Assembly: GCA_951804985.1 (NCBI GenBank)
Contig: OX638133.1
Coordinates: 28,426,963 to 28,490,962 of the forward strand
Reading direction: 5' to 3'
Source: Dryomyza anilis
Lineage: Eukaryota > Arthropoda > Insecta > Diptera > Dryomyzidae
Length of the DNA: 64,000 nt
This document shows, one piece after another, positions 10,151-20,756 of this stretch. The number at the start of each line of letters is the position of its first letter. Position 1 is the stretch's first letter. The position numbers and the translations under genes were made by a program. The notes under the pieces are model-generated. The model was not told the origin of the DNA. It was given only the letters and a program-made list of their open reading frames with translations, and made no database searches.

Positions 10151-11597
10151 TTCATACGGCGTTTGAAGCATGTATTGGGTTTTCTTTTTAAGCATAATGT
10201 TAATCAAATTCAATATTAATAATGTCTCAAACCAAACAGAAAGTGTACCCCCTTATTACGTATAACGAAACGGAAAGAAATTCGAAGAAAGAAACTCCGA
10301 AAGTGATTCTTCAAAAAAAAGTGATTCTTCAAAAAAACGACTATAATTCCACTGACATTATATAACATTATATGAAATAAAAACGGTGACGAATTCAACA
10401 AGTAAACAAAGGCTGTCACTGGAGTTTTTCACGACTCATTTTTCGTTTCGTTTTTCAAAATAAGGGGGTAAATATAAACACGCCGACGAAATGAGCAATA
10501 AAATGGAATTTTGTACGATTTTCTTTACGTTTCGTTTCACGTTGGGCGAATTTAAAATTATATAAAATTTGGTTTGCCACTTGCGAAAATTGTCTATAGA
10601 TGTTTCTTGAATTGTCCTACATCCCAAACAACCAAAAATTGTTAATATTAGTACAAATGGTCGGTCGCTGTAATGTGTATAATTCAAAAAAATGTTAAAA
10701 AGCAATATTTTGATTAGAGTTTTAAAAAGCTTAATATGTGTAGTTTTAAAATAGAATTGAAATTACGTGTAAACTAAAACAAAAGTCTACTAAATAAAAA
10801 AATCTGAAAATTCTGTTGGCAAAACAAACATATTGATCAAACGTTCGATTCAAAGAGCGAACGATATGAAACGTTTGAAATATGTTATACCAATTTTAGA
10901 CAAAGAGGACTGGAAAATAATTATAGTTACAAAATTATAAAAAGATACATGATTATGTGGTTAATTTAAAACTTTTTGGTAAATATATTCTGCGAAAACT
11001 GTCATAAAAGTCGTAATTAAATTAATCACTTTATATCGTAAAACGAAACGAATTGGTTAAAAGCCCGTCAGAATTACCAGAATACAAAAATGATATATTT
11101 TTATTTTATTTCATTAAACAAAATTCTGACGTTTTCGTTTTACGTTATAAGGCAGTTAATTTAATTACGACTTATTTGACATTTTTCGCATGAAAATATT
11201 TGTCAAAATGCCGTACAGAGCATTTCTTGCGAATGCGCAAGATATTTTTAAACCAAGTACTTTTTGGGAAATGTTTTTATTTAGTTTGGCATGAATTTTG
11301 GTGCAACATCACCAGGTTTGCAGTATAAAACTGTTGGATTACAATTTGCCTAAAATCGACATTCTTGTTAATTTTGTCCCACTTTTAAATCGCAATGCAG
11401 AATAGTTACTCAATTATAAGTTCTCTATTGTAATTAAATCAAAACAAAATATAATTAAATATTAAAATATTGTATTGTTTTTATTTTGTCAAACATTATT
11501 CAATTAAAAACTGCACATGTTACGTTATATGCTAGCCAAGTACAGTGGCAGATATTAAAAACATATTTTCGTGATTATATTTAAAGGTGAAAATTAA
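10151..11597. other. AT-rich spacer with a small inverted repeat
   Basis: TACCCCCTTATT near 10247 and AATAAGGGGGTA near 10460, each next to an ACGAAACG or CGTTTCGT motif, form an inverted pair spanning about 10246-10475. No ORF with recognisable content is present. Confidence 0.35.
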
Positions 11598-12552
11598 ACC
11601 AGTTGGGAAGGTTAGATCACATGGGAAATTTTAAAGTAGGTTTTAGTATGATAGTTAGGATTATCAAAATTATAGTCGGTCTAAGCCGACTATAAATACC
11701 CTACACATATGTGTAATAATAATAATAATAGTTTGGCACTACAGTCCTATAAAAACTTCGGCCGAGCTCTCTCACCATTTTGAGCTGTGCGTGTTATATT
11801 TGTACTCAAAGCGGTGGGACCTACAGTTTATTGCCGAATCCGAACGGCGGGTGAGAGCTTTTCATAGGCAATGTTTCACTCTCGTGGGTTTGCCATTTAC
11901 TACCGAGAGGTAGCGCGGTATAGAAAAATGTTTCTATGAAAAGATGTTGTTAGCCCCAGTCCAGGCTTGAACCGGGGACCTTTCGGCTCGCAGTCCAACG
12001 CACTAACCACTGAGCTACCGCGGCTACACATATGTGTGGTTACCATTAAAAGTGGTATATAGGTCACCAGGGTATACGAATCCTGAAAATAACTACAAAC
12101 TTTCAATCGCTGAAGAATTTCCATTCATTTGATACCCATATTTACAAATGGGTAGGTGTATCGAATTTCACTTTTTTTTTGGAACCACAAGTCGTTTCGC
12201 CGGAAACCATTATTTTCATGTATTTGAGCATGAGTCAATATATATTTGACCAAAAAAGTTTTCCTAAGCACGTATACAGTAAAATTGATCTGTAGATATA
12301 AATTTTATACGAGGTATTTGAACATAAGTGGTCGGATCTCAGGTCACAATAGACCGATCATGCCAATTTTCTTGTTCAGACAGCTTAAATATATAAGTAA
12401 TATAAATCTAAAGTTTCATTGCTCTATTTTTTCTGTAATCGTCATGCTGATCAAGAATATATATACTTTTCCATACCGGAGATGCTTCTATATGGGTGTT
12501 ACAAACGGCGTACCAAACTGAATATACCCTTTCACTTTTAGTGTAGGGTATA
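11598..12552 (-). mobile_element. DINE-1/mini-me-like Helentron copy B, carrying a SINE
   Basis: Read on the minus strand, it starts near 12552 (ATACCCTACAC) and ends with the hairpin TAGTCGGCTTAGACCGACTA (rc at about 11672-11691) and CCCAACTGGTT at 11598. It is closely similar to copy A at both ends. The GTCY tract and part of the core are missing (between about 12440 and 12460), so the internal microsatellite has been deleted. The SINE at 11715-12024 is inserted in it. Confidence 0.8.
11715..12024 (-). mobile_element. tRNA-derived SINE, full length, inside DINE-1 copy B
   Basis: The head begins GCCGCGGTAGCTCAGTGG at 12024 and the element ends in an ATT-type tail at 11715. It is flanked by TACACATATGTGT at 11702-11714 and 12025-12037, a perfect 13-bp duplication. 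DINE-1 copy A carries the single unoccupied ACACATATGTGT, so the insertion postdates DINE-1 copy B. Confidence 0.88.
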
Positions 12553-13601
12553 AAAAAAATCTATTTAAAAAAAAAATGTCATTTGTGAATATTAAAACCG
12601 AAAACTATCGTTATAAATTGTCGAATAAAGTTGAATCAAATTAAACTAACAGAATGAAATCACTGTATGATCAGGTTCGTCGGACTTCGAATATGCCAAT
12701 GCTTAGGCTGCCACATCAGTGCCTGATACAAAATATAATGCTATTTGCAGTTGCTAACCTGATTAGACGTTCTGGCACCTATCATTCGAAAAATATTTGA
12801 ATTCATTATTATGAAATCAGGGTAGTATTTATTAGGTTTCCAATTACAGTTGAATTAGGTAGGATGCCTGATTAAACGGGACTATATTTCAAAGTGCGTC
12901 ACGTTTGAAACCAGTCCCTGATTTGGAATCCTAAACATAACCTGATTTTTAATCAGGATTTTCTGATAAGATGCTTATTCCCTCTTGAACAAAACTTCCA
13001 CTCGTATTCTTTTACGATTTTTTCAATTAAGTTTATATATTGTTTTAAATAATATCCTGATCAGATTACAATTTCCAGATTTTCATAAGTGTCACACATC
13101 AGGTTATATTAAAAGTTAATTTAGGTCTTACGTAATTTAGAAAATTGACTTTTCCAACCATTTCCTAACCTTTGGAAGTAGTATTCAGGGTCGGATGTGA
13201 AATAAGAGGATTTTGTTATAAACATAAAATATAATTAAGTTATTTATTTTATTATAAAATTTAGTAATGTCATCCCGATCAGATTACAAAAGACACGATT
13301 TCCAATCAGGTTTTTCATAATTCTCAGACCAGTAGTTCGTTTCTGTAACATATTCGACAAATTGTCGATTTCTGTGACGTCACGTCGTTTCGTTCCATTA
13401 TTGTCGATTGTGCGATAATTACTTTTTCTATACGAAGTAATCGTTTAAAAACGGTCTGATTTGAAACTGGCACAAAAATCTAAAGGAAACTTGTGCAATT
13501 TGAACAATTGACATCTGTGTTTTCAATTATTTACAAAATATTTAAAGCAAATTTTATAAAAATTAAGTATAAAACAATAAGCAATTGAATTCGTATTCAA
13601 T

Positions 13602-13718
13602 ATGATGCGTTTTAAGAGGCGTCGGTTAAGGGACTCGGCGCGCCCATTTCTTATGTCCGATTCGCGATTTATGAAGTTATTTCGGCTCACCAAAGATGCT
13701 GCAAATTACCTATTGTAA
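13602..13718 (+). pseudogene. HARBI1-like transposase N-terminal fragment
   Basis: The 38-codon frame starts at an ATG and ends at TAA. It reads RRRLRDSARPF, then SDSRFMKLFRLTKDAANYLL, which resembles the start of insect HARBI1/Harbinger nucleases, where an LRD..PF segment precedes an F..LFRL.K motif. The DDE catalytic domain is entirely missing. Confidence 0.65.
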
Positions 13719-13803
13719 AAGTCTCGTCATTTATGGAAACGAGTGTAAGTTGCACCTCCCATGACATTCAATTCACTTGCAACTGTCTCCCAAACAACAC
13801 AGT
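13715..13803 (-). pseudogene. Myb/SANT-like domain fragment of a Harbinger element
   Basis: The minus strand reads VWETVASELNVMGGA, then TYTRFHK, a stop, then RDF. The W..VA.ELN..GG...HKW.DF pattern matches the Myb/SANT-like DNA-binding protein carried by Harbinger elements, with the expected TGG tryptophan now TGA. It overlaps the end of the nuclease fragment on the other strand. Confidence 0.55.
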
Positions 13804-14198
13804 GTTCTTTTCTAGTATATCTGGACGTGAGTTGTCCCTTGCCCACACGTCTGTGTTTGCTGCATCAGCTTTTTAAGCCATATCTCTGCGCTTTAGTTTA
13901 TGAAAATTTAAAAAATAATGTATTTTCCAATATCAATCATTTTTAAAGTCGAGAGGCTACTCACCAAGTCAAAAGCTAGTGAGAAATACAATCGTTTTAA
14001 AACGATTCGATTTATTTGTAGAAACAGTGATGTGAGTAAATTCCTACTAAAGTGAAATTGGAACATGTCAAAATGAAACGATTCAAACGTTCAAAATTTG
14101 ACAGAAACATTAAAAATAAAATGGACGTCATTATGACGTCAAATCGACAATAGTAGTCGATAACTGCGATCGAAAACAAATACAGAAACGAGCTACAG

Positions 14199-14944
14199 GT
14201 TACTTTTAATTGGATTTAAATCGGATGGATCAGGTTGCTTAAGTTAGCCGAACCTGACCAGTATAATGTCCAGTGGCTTTTGGTACAGATGTCTTATCGT
14301 ATTCTGATCAAAAAAAGGATGTTAAAAAGGGCTAACCTTAACGAATTTTAACTCGGAAAATTTTGTTTTCGAAAAGCCAATGCAATAAAATAAATCATTG
14401 GATCATTGGATAACCGCTTGTAACAGAGGCCTGTAATTGGCGTCTGGAAACAATTTCTATTGCTAATGCAAATCTGAAATGATCGTCCGCAGGGATATTT
14501 AAGGGAATATCACTGGTACGGGAGTTTTAAACATATATTTCAAAGTGATTGTGAGATCAAAAAAATTACTGTAACTTACAGTGGTGTGCCATAAAAAAGG
14601 AGTACTAAAAAATTAAAAACTCTATTTAAAAGCCATATAACTTGAACTTAAAGTAATATTACTTTGGAAACACTCAATATTGGATATTTTTCAGAGTAAA
14701 TTCAACGATGTTCCAAGTAAATTCAACGACGTTTGACTTAAACTACATGAGGTACCAGAATGACTAATGCCTGCAGCTAACGGTATTAGAAAAGACATTC
14801 TACGGGGAAATATCCAACGAGGAAGAGCAGTCCGGTTTTGACATTCATAATTTTGACATTCATAGTTTTGACATAAATTTGACGTCTCGTTTGACAATTA
14901 AAAACATAGAATAGTAATTAGTGATGTACATTGGGTATCTTACA
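14199..14944. other. AT-rich spacer with short tandem repeats
   Basis: GTAAATTCAACGA occurs twice at 14696-14733, and TTTTGACATTCATA-type units repeat at 14838-14872. No gene is seen. Confidence 0.4.
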
Positions 14945-15004
14945 GGTTACTACATTTATAACACCAATAAAAAAAGTCCACATCGAAGCACGGGTCCCTG
15001 TTAG
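14945..15004 (+). repeat. Helitron-like 3'-end relic
   Basis: GGTTACTACATTTATAACAC and CGAAGCACGGGTCCCTGTTA also occur together at 47197-47255, and in diverged form at 45709-45764. Only this end is recognisable here. Confidence 0.5.
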
Positions 15005-15296
15005 TACTTTATATGCTTCTATTACATAACGTTTTTAAGAAAATTGCAATCGTAATTTTAAGCCATTCTCACCCCTTATTTACAATAAAAAATATAGTAA
15101 TAGTTCAAGACTATAGTTCAAGACTAATTTTAATATACCTATAAATGCTAAAATTCGAATACGTTTCGAAGATAATTGCATCTAAACTTGGAAGTATTGT
15201 TTTTTTTTAGACAATTATGTATATATTTTTTTAGAGTTGACAATCTCATTTAAAGCAACAGAAACTAATCAAAAAGTTGTTGTCCAAATAAAAGCA

Positions 15297-15302
15297 TTTA
15301 TT
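15297..15302 (-). terminator. Polyadenylation signal AATAAA for Glomulin
   Basis: TTTATT on the plus strand is AATAAA on the minus strand, about 68 bases past the Glomulin stop codon. It is a canonical cleavage/polyadenylation hexamer in the right place. Confidence 0.6.
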
Positions 15303-15369
15303 GCGATTGAATAATACAAAATATAAAAAAAATAGCAAATACACGATTATAATAATAAAAATGTTTTCT

Positions 15370-17355
15370 TTATGCAACTGGTGTAGCAGAAACTTTCGCC
15401 TGTTCCTCCTCCTTCGCTGCTGCTGCTGCCGCCGCCTTCTCCGCCTGTTTCTTTTTGCGCAACGTGCTCTCGACGCATTCGCAGGCGCGCGCCAACAAAC
15501 TACGTATCAGATCCAAAGCGCACATTTGCTGTCGCAAAACCTCCAACTTCCGTTTGCGTTCCAATGACAAATTCAACTTCTGCGTGGCACCGCCCCCCAC
15601 CGCATTGGCTATTTGCAAATCGAGCAGCTGCAGACGCGCGCTCTCCTCAGCCTGTTGCTTCTCATCGCTGCACTCTTCGACGCGCTGCAACTCAGCCTTA
15701 TAATGCGCGCACGTAAAATCGAGCGCCTGCCGCAGCGGATCCATAAAATCGCGTTCCAATTGCTTGACGAAATTCCAGAAACCCGTGCGATTCTGCAAAT
15801 CGTTGATGGCAAAAAAACGCACCGTATTCAAGGCGGCAATCAGCTGATCCGAGTGCTCAATAAGATCCGTATAGACGCCATCCGGCAGCTGACAGACGCA
15901 CTCAAGCAGTAATGCACGAAATGCGTCGCCCGCAAAGCTCTCATGTAGCGCGTCATTGTCGCAGGCGGCTCTCAGCGCTGCCGCCACCAGATCCTTGTAC
16001 ATTGTGGCCAAGTAGCCACAGATGCCGGTGTGTGTAACGCTGCGCAGCAACCGACGCAACAACTGCAACTTGCCGACATCGTCAAATTGCAAAATATAGG
16101 CGCGCAGCAGCTGCACCGACTGTTGGCGTATATGCAGCTGCGCAGCATAGCCGACCAGCTGGCAGAGCGACTGCGCAAAGCGCTCGTGCAACTCGAGTTG
16201 CAACTGCGCAACGGGCACCTGTGTCTCCTTCAGCTGCTTGTGCAAAGTTTGCGCCAACAAAACGCCGCGATACTGCAGCGCTGGCTCGGGCTGTGTCAAC
16301 AGCTCCGCGCTCAGATAAATGCCTGCCTCATAGATGTAGAGCGGCGCATAAAGCGTGGGCAGTTCTTCGACAGTCACCTGCTCGACCAGCAACATATAGT
16401 AATAGATGGCAAGCGCTGGTAGCGGCAACTTTTCCTTCACCAGAAAAATATTCTCACAGCCAGTACCAGCCGTTAAATCGTCTTGCTCGGCGTCGAGTTG
16501 TGGCTGCCAGCGCACGCGTCGCTCCACAAACTGCAGCAAATAGAATGGATCCACGAGACATTCGCTGATGGCCTTGGTGATGTTGCGCGCGCACTGCGCC
16601 GTGTACATATTACTCTTTGTTGGCTCGCTTACGATGGCCAGATTGAGTAGCGCAAGCGGTTTGTTCAGCAGCTGCAGCAGAAAGCAACACAAAACGTTGC
16701 GGCAGTCGATGCCGGTGTAGCGCGACTTTTCCGCGGGTGCTGCCGCCTCGCTTTCGCGCGCCAACTGCAGTGCTTTGGCGAGCAGCGGCTCGTAAAAGAG
16801 TCCCACAGTAACATAGTTCATGAGCAGACGCTCCACAGCCGCGTCCTGCTCGAGCAAACGTTGCTGTTTAAGATCATAACCGTCGGTGAGTAACTCTGGC
16901 AGCGGCAGCTCCATGAGCCGACTAAGCACCGAGTTTAGACTCCATTCCAAGGAGCGTGGTTTTGTGGCCATCACGCGCAGCAGCACTGCCTGTAGCGCCT
17001 TGAGCGCCGAGGTAAAGACATTGTCCGATTTTTGTTCCTCGACTAATTCTAAGAATTCCAGCAGCAGCTCCTCGGCGGGGCCATGTGTTGCGAGCAGTAT
17101 TAAGAGTTGTTCAGCGCAATTATAGAGCGGCAGCTGTTGCTCATAGTTGTCGTCCGTCAAATGCGGCAGACAAACCTCGTGCAGCACCTCGTTTGCCACC
17201 AGCTCTAGAGTGGCAACATTGCGCGGGGCCGCCTTTTCACTGGTGAACAACAAAGCAAGACCGTCGTATTGTTGCTCGAGCAGCAATTGTTTGATGAGTT
17301 GCAGCAACTGCTGTGGGGCGTCGACAGAGAGTGTTGCCTCCGCGGTTGTCTCCAT
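15370..17355 (-). CDS. Glmn: Glomulin (FAP68) homologue
   Basis: In vertebrates glomulin binds the RING domain of RBX1 and blocks E2 recruitment, so it restrains cullin-RING ubiquitin ligases. This single-exon frame encodes 661 residues (human about 594) and is helical-repeat-like throughout. Family-specific blocks are clear: LLEFLELVEEQ near residue 110; LPDGVYTDLIEHSDQLIAAL near 488, followed by N.VRFFAI, TGFW, DFMDPLRQALD and AHYKAEL; and DLIRSLLARACECVE near the end. The C-terminus carries a seven-alanine run and a charged Lys/Glu tail that looks lineage-specific. The ATG at 17355-17353 is chosen because it is the first ATG after the in-frame TAG at 17394-17392. Codon use is GC-rich and leucine/glutamine-rich, unlike the AT-rich flanks. 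It may lie inside the first Coq9 intron. Confidence 0.92.
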   Translation of the reverse strand: METTAEATLSVDAPQQLLQLIKQLLLEQQYDGLALLFTSEKAAPRNVATLELVANEVLHEVCLPHLTDDNYEQQLPLYNCAEQLLILLATHGPAEELLLEFLELVEEQKSDNVFTSALKALQAVLLRVMATKPRSLEWSLNSVLSRLMELPLPELLTDGYDLKQQRLLEQDAAVERLLMNYVTVGLFYEPLLAKALQLARESEAAAPAEKSRYTGIDCRNVLCCFLLQLLNKPLALLNLAIVSEPTKSNMYTAQCARNITKAISECLVDPFYLLQFVERRVRWQPQLDAEQDDLTAGTGCENIFLVKEKLPLPALAIYYYMLLVEQVTVEELPTLYAPLYIYEAGIYLSAELLTQPEPALQYRGVLLAQTLHKQLKETQVPVAQLQLELHERFAQSLCQLVGYAAQLHIRQQSVQLLRAYILQFDDVGKLQLLRRLLRSVTHTGICGYLATMYKDLVAAALRAACDNDALHESFAGDAFRALLLECVCQLPDGVYTDLIEHSDQLIAALNTVRFFAINDLQNRTGFWNFVKQLERDFMDPLRQALDFTCAHYKAELQRVEECSDEKQQAEESARLQLLDLQIANAVGGGATQKLNLSLERKRKLEVLRQQMCALDLIRSLLARACECVESTLRKKKQAEKAAAAAAAKEEEQAKVSATPVA

Positions 17356-17659
17356 AACTGAAGTTGTTTGTGCCAATTCACTTAAGGTTAACTAGTTCGC
17401 GCAAATGTTTGCAATAGATTTCACTTTTTCTAGCTCACGATTATTTACAATTTTCCTGAAATTTTCTCAAGTTTTTCTCATTGCCTGCTTTATTCTAAAA
17501 ATTCCACTGACACTTCGATCAGCTGTCATTCGTCCGTCCGTGAAATGTCAAATGTGATTGTGAAATGAATGTGAAAACGAAAAATATTATGCAGTTTTGC
17601 AAAATTTACGCTGGATTTATTGATTGTTTATTAATGAAAATTGTTTGCGCAATACTCAC
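17356..17659 (-). promoter_or_regulatory. Glomulin 5' UTR and probable promoter
   Basis: This interval lies between the Glomulin ATG and the donor of the exon at 17660-17720. I tested whether that exon could splice into the Glomulin frame using AG sites near 17392 and 17383. Neither gives the required phase, so Glomulin most likely has its own start here. No clear TATA box is seen. Confidence 0.4.
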
Positions 17660-17720
17660 TCAGCGGAAGCAGCAGTTTTTGCAGTTTCATTATTTTATTT
17701 AATGCGCTTAAATTCGCCAT
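17660..17720 (-). CDS. ATG exon with strong donor, candidate Coq9 first exon
   Basis: ATG at 17720-17718 in a good context (GAAATGG) is followed by 20 codons and one base, then the donor A|GTGAGT. The peptide MANLSALNKIMKLQKLLLPL is basic, leucine-rich and free of acidic residues, as expected for a mitochondrial presequence. The phase-1 end fits the Coq9 exon starting at 8183, whose first two bases (AC) complete an Asn codon. The joined leader would run to the SRFYSS processing motif. The implied 9.5 kb intron would contain Glomulin on the same strand. Alternatively the exon starts an unrecognised gene or an alternative transcript. Confidence 0.5.
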
Positions 17721-17997
17721 TTCACTCCGTTTGAATTCTTGTCGTGCACTGTTTCGATTGTCTTTTTATCAACACTTTTTTCTTCGGAGGACTGGCAGTG
17801 TTGCCATGTTAATGCGTTCATGTACAAACAATTTTTCCAGTGACGTTTTTAAATTAAGATTTTTAAAATAATTTCATTAAAATTTAATGTTTCTGCTGCG
17901 GTTTAGAATTTACAACCAGAACAAAGACCATTTATCTCCGAAATCTTAACCTAAACAATTCATAAACTATTTACAGTTTTACTCCTCTACACAGTTT

Positions 17998-18046
17998 TTT
18001 GTGGTTGAAGTATACACAGGTTAAGTCATCTTTCAAAATTCAGGCA
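17998..18046 (+). repeat. Partial end of the CATGGTTGAAG MITE family
   Basis: GTGGTTGAAGTATACACAGG, then TTAAGTCATCTTTCAAAATT, match the terminal sequence of the element next to it (18059-18492, minus orientation). This is a lone end fragment. Confidence 0.5.
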
Positions 18047-18058
18047 CCATTGTAATAT

Positions 18059-18492
18059 CCATGGTTGAAGTATATACAGGTTTGACCATCTAGACAATTA
18101 GTTGGCATATATAGTGCTGAGAATGTCAATAAGAAAATTAAATAAAATACAAAAATTAATTGTCATTTTAGACTTATATGAAGGTTAGGTTTTTTGCACT
18201 TTAAATTGCCTATTTTTTTAAAATTGTACCGCACAATTTCACTATTTCACTTTTGTCATAAATTGAGGTGTTCTTTTGAAGCCATTGATGTCTTTTAATA
18301 TTGCAAAATGTTGTGATTTATTTTAAACTTTTGATTTTTATTTGTATTTATGAGGATGTAAACAAAGCATTTATATTTTCTTTTAAAATTTACGTAATTA
18401 AATGTTGAATCTTTCAAACAGTTTTCAAAAAAAAAGTAAATGGCGACTGAATTTTGAAAGATGACTTAACCTGTATATACTTTAACTATGAT
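18059..18492 (-). mobile_element. MITE, CATGGTTGAAG family, copy 1
   Basis: The ends CATGGTTGAAGTATATACAG and CTGTATATACTTTAACTATG are imperfect inverted repeats. The reverse complement matches 24789-25212 across its length: AAGTCATCTTTCAAAATT, GCGCCATTTACTTTTT-type, GAAAACTGTTTGAAAG, AAAATGACAATT and ATTCTCA. It is non-coding. Confidence 0.65.
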
Positions 18493-18875
18493 AATATGAT
18501 ATTAATACGATATAAGTAAATTTTATTGTAATTATTGATAATTTTTTTTACAGAAAGCATGCAAATTGGCTTTAAAAGATACAAATTGAAGTATTGATAT
18601 TGTTTTTAAAATGCTTATTGGAGATGTGTGTTGCGCAAGTTTTAATTCGGATGGACGAAACGGGAAGTAATTGCTACAATCAAACAAATTATTTAAAATT
18701 AAATTTAATGGTATTTATTCGGTTTATTAACTGTTTGTATAAGTTATCTAATTACGTATTTCTTTCCAATTGATACTTTTTATGAAATATAATCTATGGA
18801 AAAGGAGATTAGATAAAGTATTGAAAGAGCTCATAAATAATCTAATTTTTAACATAAGAAAAATGTTCAAATTTA

Positions 18876-19115
18876 GGGTGTGTGCAAGTTCGACTAAATT
18901 GCTGACTAAACTAAATTTTTCGGGTTTTTATGCGGTCGCCATTCGATAACTGGAAATTGTTAAAGTCCATAATAAATCGATTATCATATGTTTGTTTGCT
19001 GTCTTCCAATTAAGTTCAATTTAGTTTGCTCGCAAATTTGCTTAATTAAAAAATAAACGCTGCATTACCGACAAAATTTAGTTTAGTCATAATTTAGTCA
19101 TACTCGCACACACCC
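18876..19115. mobile_element. Tourist-like MITE, 240 bp, TTA duplication
   Basis: The left end GGGTGTGTGCAAGTTCGACT and the inverted right end (rc GGGTGTGTGCGAGTATGACT) pair, and pairing continues through AAATT..TGACTAAACTAAATTT. TTA flanks both sides (18873-18875 and 19116-19118). It is non-coding. Confidence 0.75.
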
Positions 19116-19689
19116 TTAATATTGAATATAAAATCATTTTAAAGTTAATATTAATTTATTGTTTTTCACTAATTATGTTTAATTTTGATCATCGTTTCAT
19201 TGTTTTATTTCATGTTTTTTATTTAATTACTTTTAAAATTGTTACTCTATTAAAATACACATTACCCAATAAAATATATATATATGAAAATAATTGCTTC
19301 TGGCAATACCGTTTTATTTGCATTTGAATTGATTCTTTGGCCTGGCAATGCCCCTATTAAGTGGCATAAAAACCAGAAGGTGTTAAGGAGATAAAATATT
19401 TTTGTAATGTTTGCAATGCTTTCGTTGGAAAGGGATGTCATGTCTGTAACACGCAACAAAGTGACTTTTTTTTTGTTAAATGTCAAAGAGACTGATCAAA
19501 TGACGTAAGGAAGTAAAAAAGAGAGTGAGAAAAGATTTACTCTTTTGTTCCAGTAATGGAAATAGATTTTTTTTCGAAGGTTACATCGAATTTCGAAGAC
19601 AGATAAATTGAAATAACAAAATAAATTTAGTTTATTTTTTAAACTTGTTTTTCAAAATCGATTAATCGATATTAAACTTGATTTTTAAT

Positions 19690-20640
19690 CTATTTTATAT
19701 ATTTATATCGAGTTTATACGATGTATACGAGTAATACGATGAATTGTGCATACGATGAATTGTGTATACGATGAATTGTGTATACGCCCAATAAACATTT
19801 TGTGGAGGTTTGCAGACTCAGATTTCTCATAAGCTTATTAAAAAAAAACTTCACAATTATTTCGTAAATGTTTTCAAATCACTTACTTTATATTTGTTAA
19901 TAAGGTTATTAACAAAAGTTAGCGCAATTAAAAAACAAGTGTTTGTAAAATGCGTACGCTCAGAAGTTATATTTACTAACGGCAACGTAAAACATCGAAG
20001 AAAACACAATTGCGTTAAGTTTGTGTGCAAAATTTATGCATATTTCTCATATTTAGAGAAAACATGTAAGTACGTTTAAATAATGTCTTTGAAACGTAAA
20101 CAACCAAATAAACGCAAGATAATTCGGGGAGATTCAGTGGGCAATGACTGTCAACATCACAAATTTAATATGGTTGAAAATAATAATATTTTTCCGAATG
20201 ATCTTGGATGTGTATGCACACACCATCTTTAGGAACATCTGATTCGCCCGATGAATCAGATTTCAAAGATAAAATTTTAATTCGCCAACAATTGGTGTTA
20301 AAAATGTTTACAAAAATTATTACATAACGATTTGTAATAAGCTTACAAAATCATTACAAACAATTTTATTATAAGCTTACAATATTATTGCATATAGCTT
20401 ACTATTCAATATTACACATAAGCTTTCAATGTAAGCTTACAATCAATGTCCAGTTTCGCTAATCCGATAATTATTATGCAACGTTTTGTAAACATTTCGC
20501 AAGCTTATTTTAAAACCAAACATTACATATTTCACCTTACAAAAAGCTTACAAAAAGATTTCAATGTTTATTGGGCGATGAATTGTACATACGATGAATT
20601 GTGCATACGATGAATTGCGTTCGATGAATTCTGATACGTT
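19690..20640 (+). repeat. TATACGATGAATTGTG minisatellite, split by an insertion
   Basis: Roughly 15-16-bp units run at about 19720-19786 and resume at 20576-20640 on the far side of the 789-bp element at 19787-20575. The same unit appears inverted at 20757-20825. Confidence 0.75.
19787..20575. mobile_element. 789-bp inverted-repeat element inside a minisatellite
   Basis: The ends CCCAATAAACATT and AATGTTTATTGGG are perfect inverted repeats. It sits inside the TATACGATGAATTG array, with CG on both sides (19785-19786 and 20576-20577), so the uninterrupted unit TACGATGAA is restored on removal. The right half is rich in AAGCTTAC/GTAAGCTT motifs. The left half has an 80-residue open stretch rich in Lys and Val that I do not recognise. 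Confidence 0.65.
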
Positions 20641-20756
20641 GAATTGTCCGGTTCCCATGATTTATACCTCTGTTCAACAAAAATAGGAACACACACATTC
20701 TAGAATATTTATGGTTTGACATTTAAGGTTTGAAATGATTTATGGTTCGCGGACTA

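Larger units (their letters stand above)
13333..14195. mobile_element. PIF/Harbinger relic, 863 bp, with 3-bp CAG duplication
   Basis: The ends TAGTTCGTTTCTGTA and TACAGAAACGAGCTA are inverted repeats with one mismatch. CAG flanks both sides (13330-13332 and 14196-14198), and a 3-bp duplication is standard for this superfamily. Inside, on opposite strands, are fragments of the two proteins Harbinger elements encode: a HARBI1-like nuclease and a Myb/SANT-like DNA-binding protein. Most of both genes is deleted. Confidence 0.75.
12667..14262. mobile_element. Possible larger inverted-repeat element hosting a Harbinger relic
   Basis: ATCAGGTTCGTCGGACTT near 12669 resembles the inverted GTCAGGTTCGGCTAACTT near 14245-14262 (14 of 18 by eye). 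Many CCTGATYA motifs lie between them. The ends are not clean, so this is tentative. Confidence 0.3.

Noticed and set aside
15609..16568. Additional plus- and minus-strand frames within the Glomulin region
   Set aside because: They are shadows of the GC-rich Glomulin coding sequence in other frames, with no family resemblance.
17660..17720. This ATG exon as the first exon of Glomulin
   Set aside because: AG sites ahead of the Glomulin frame (near 17392 and 17383) give the wrong phase for an exon ending in phase 1.
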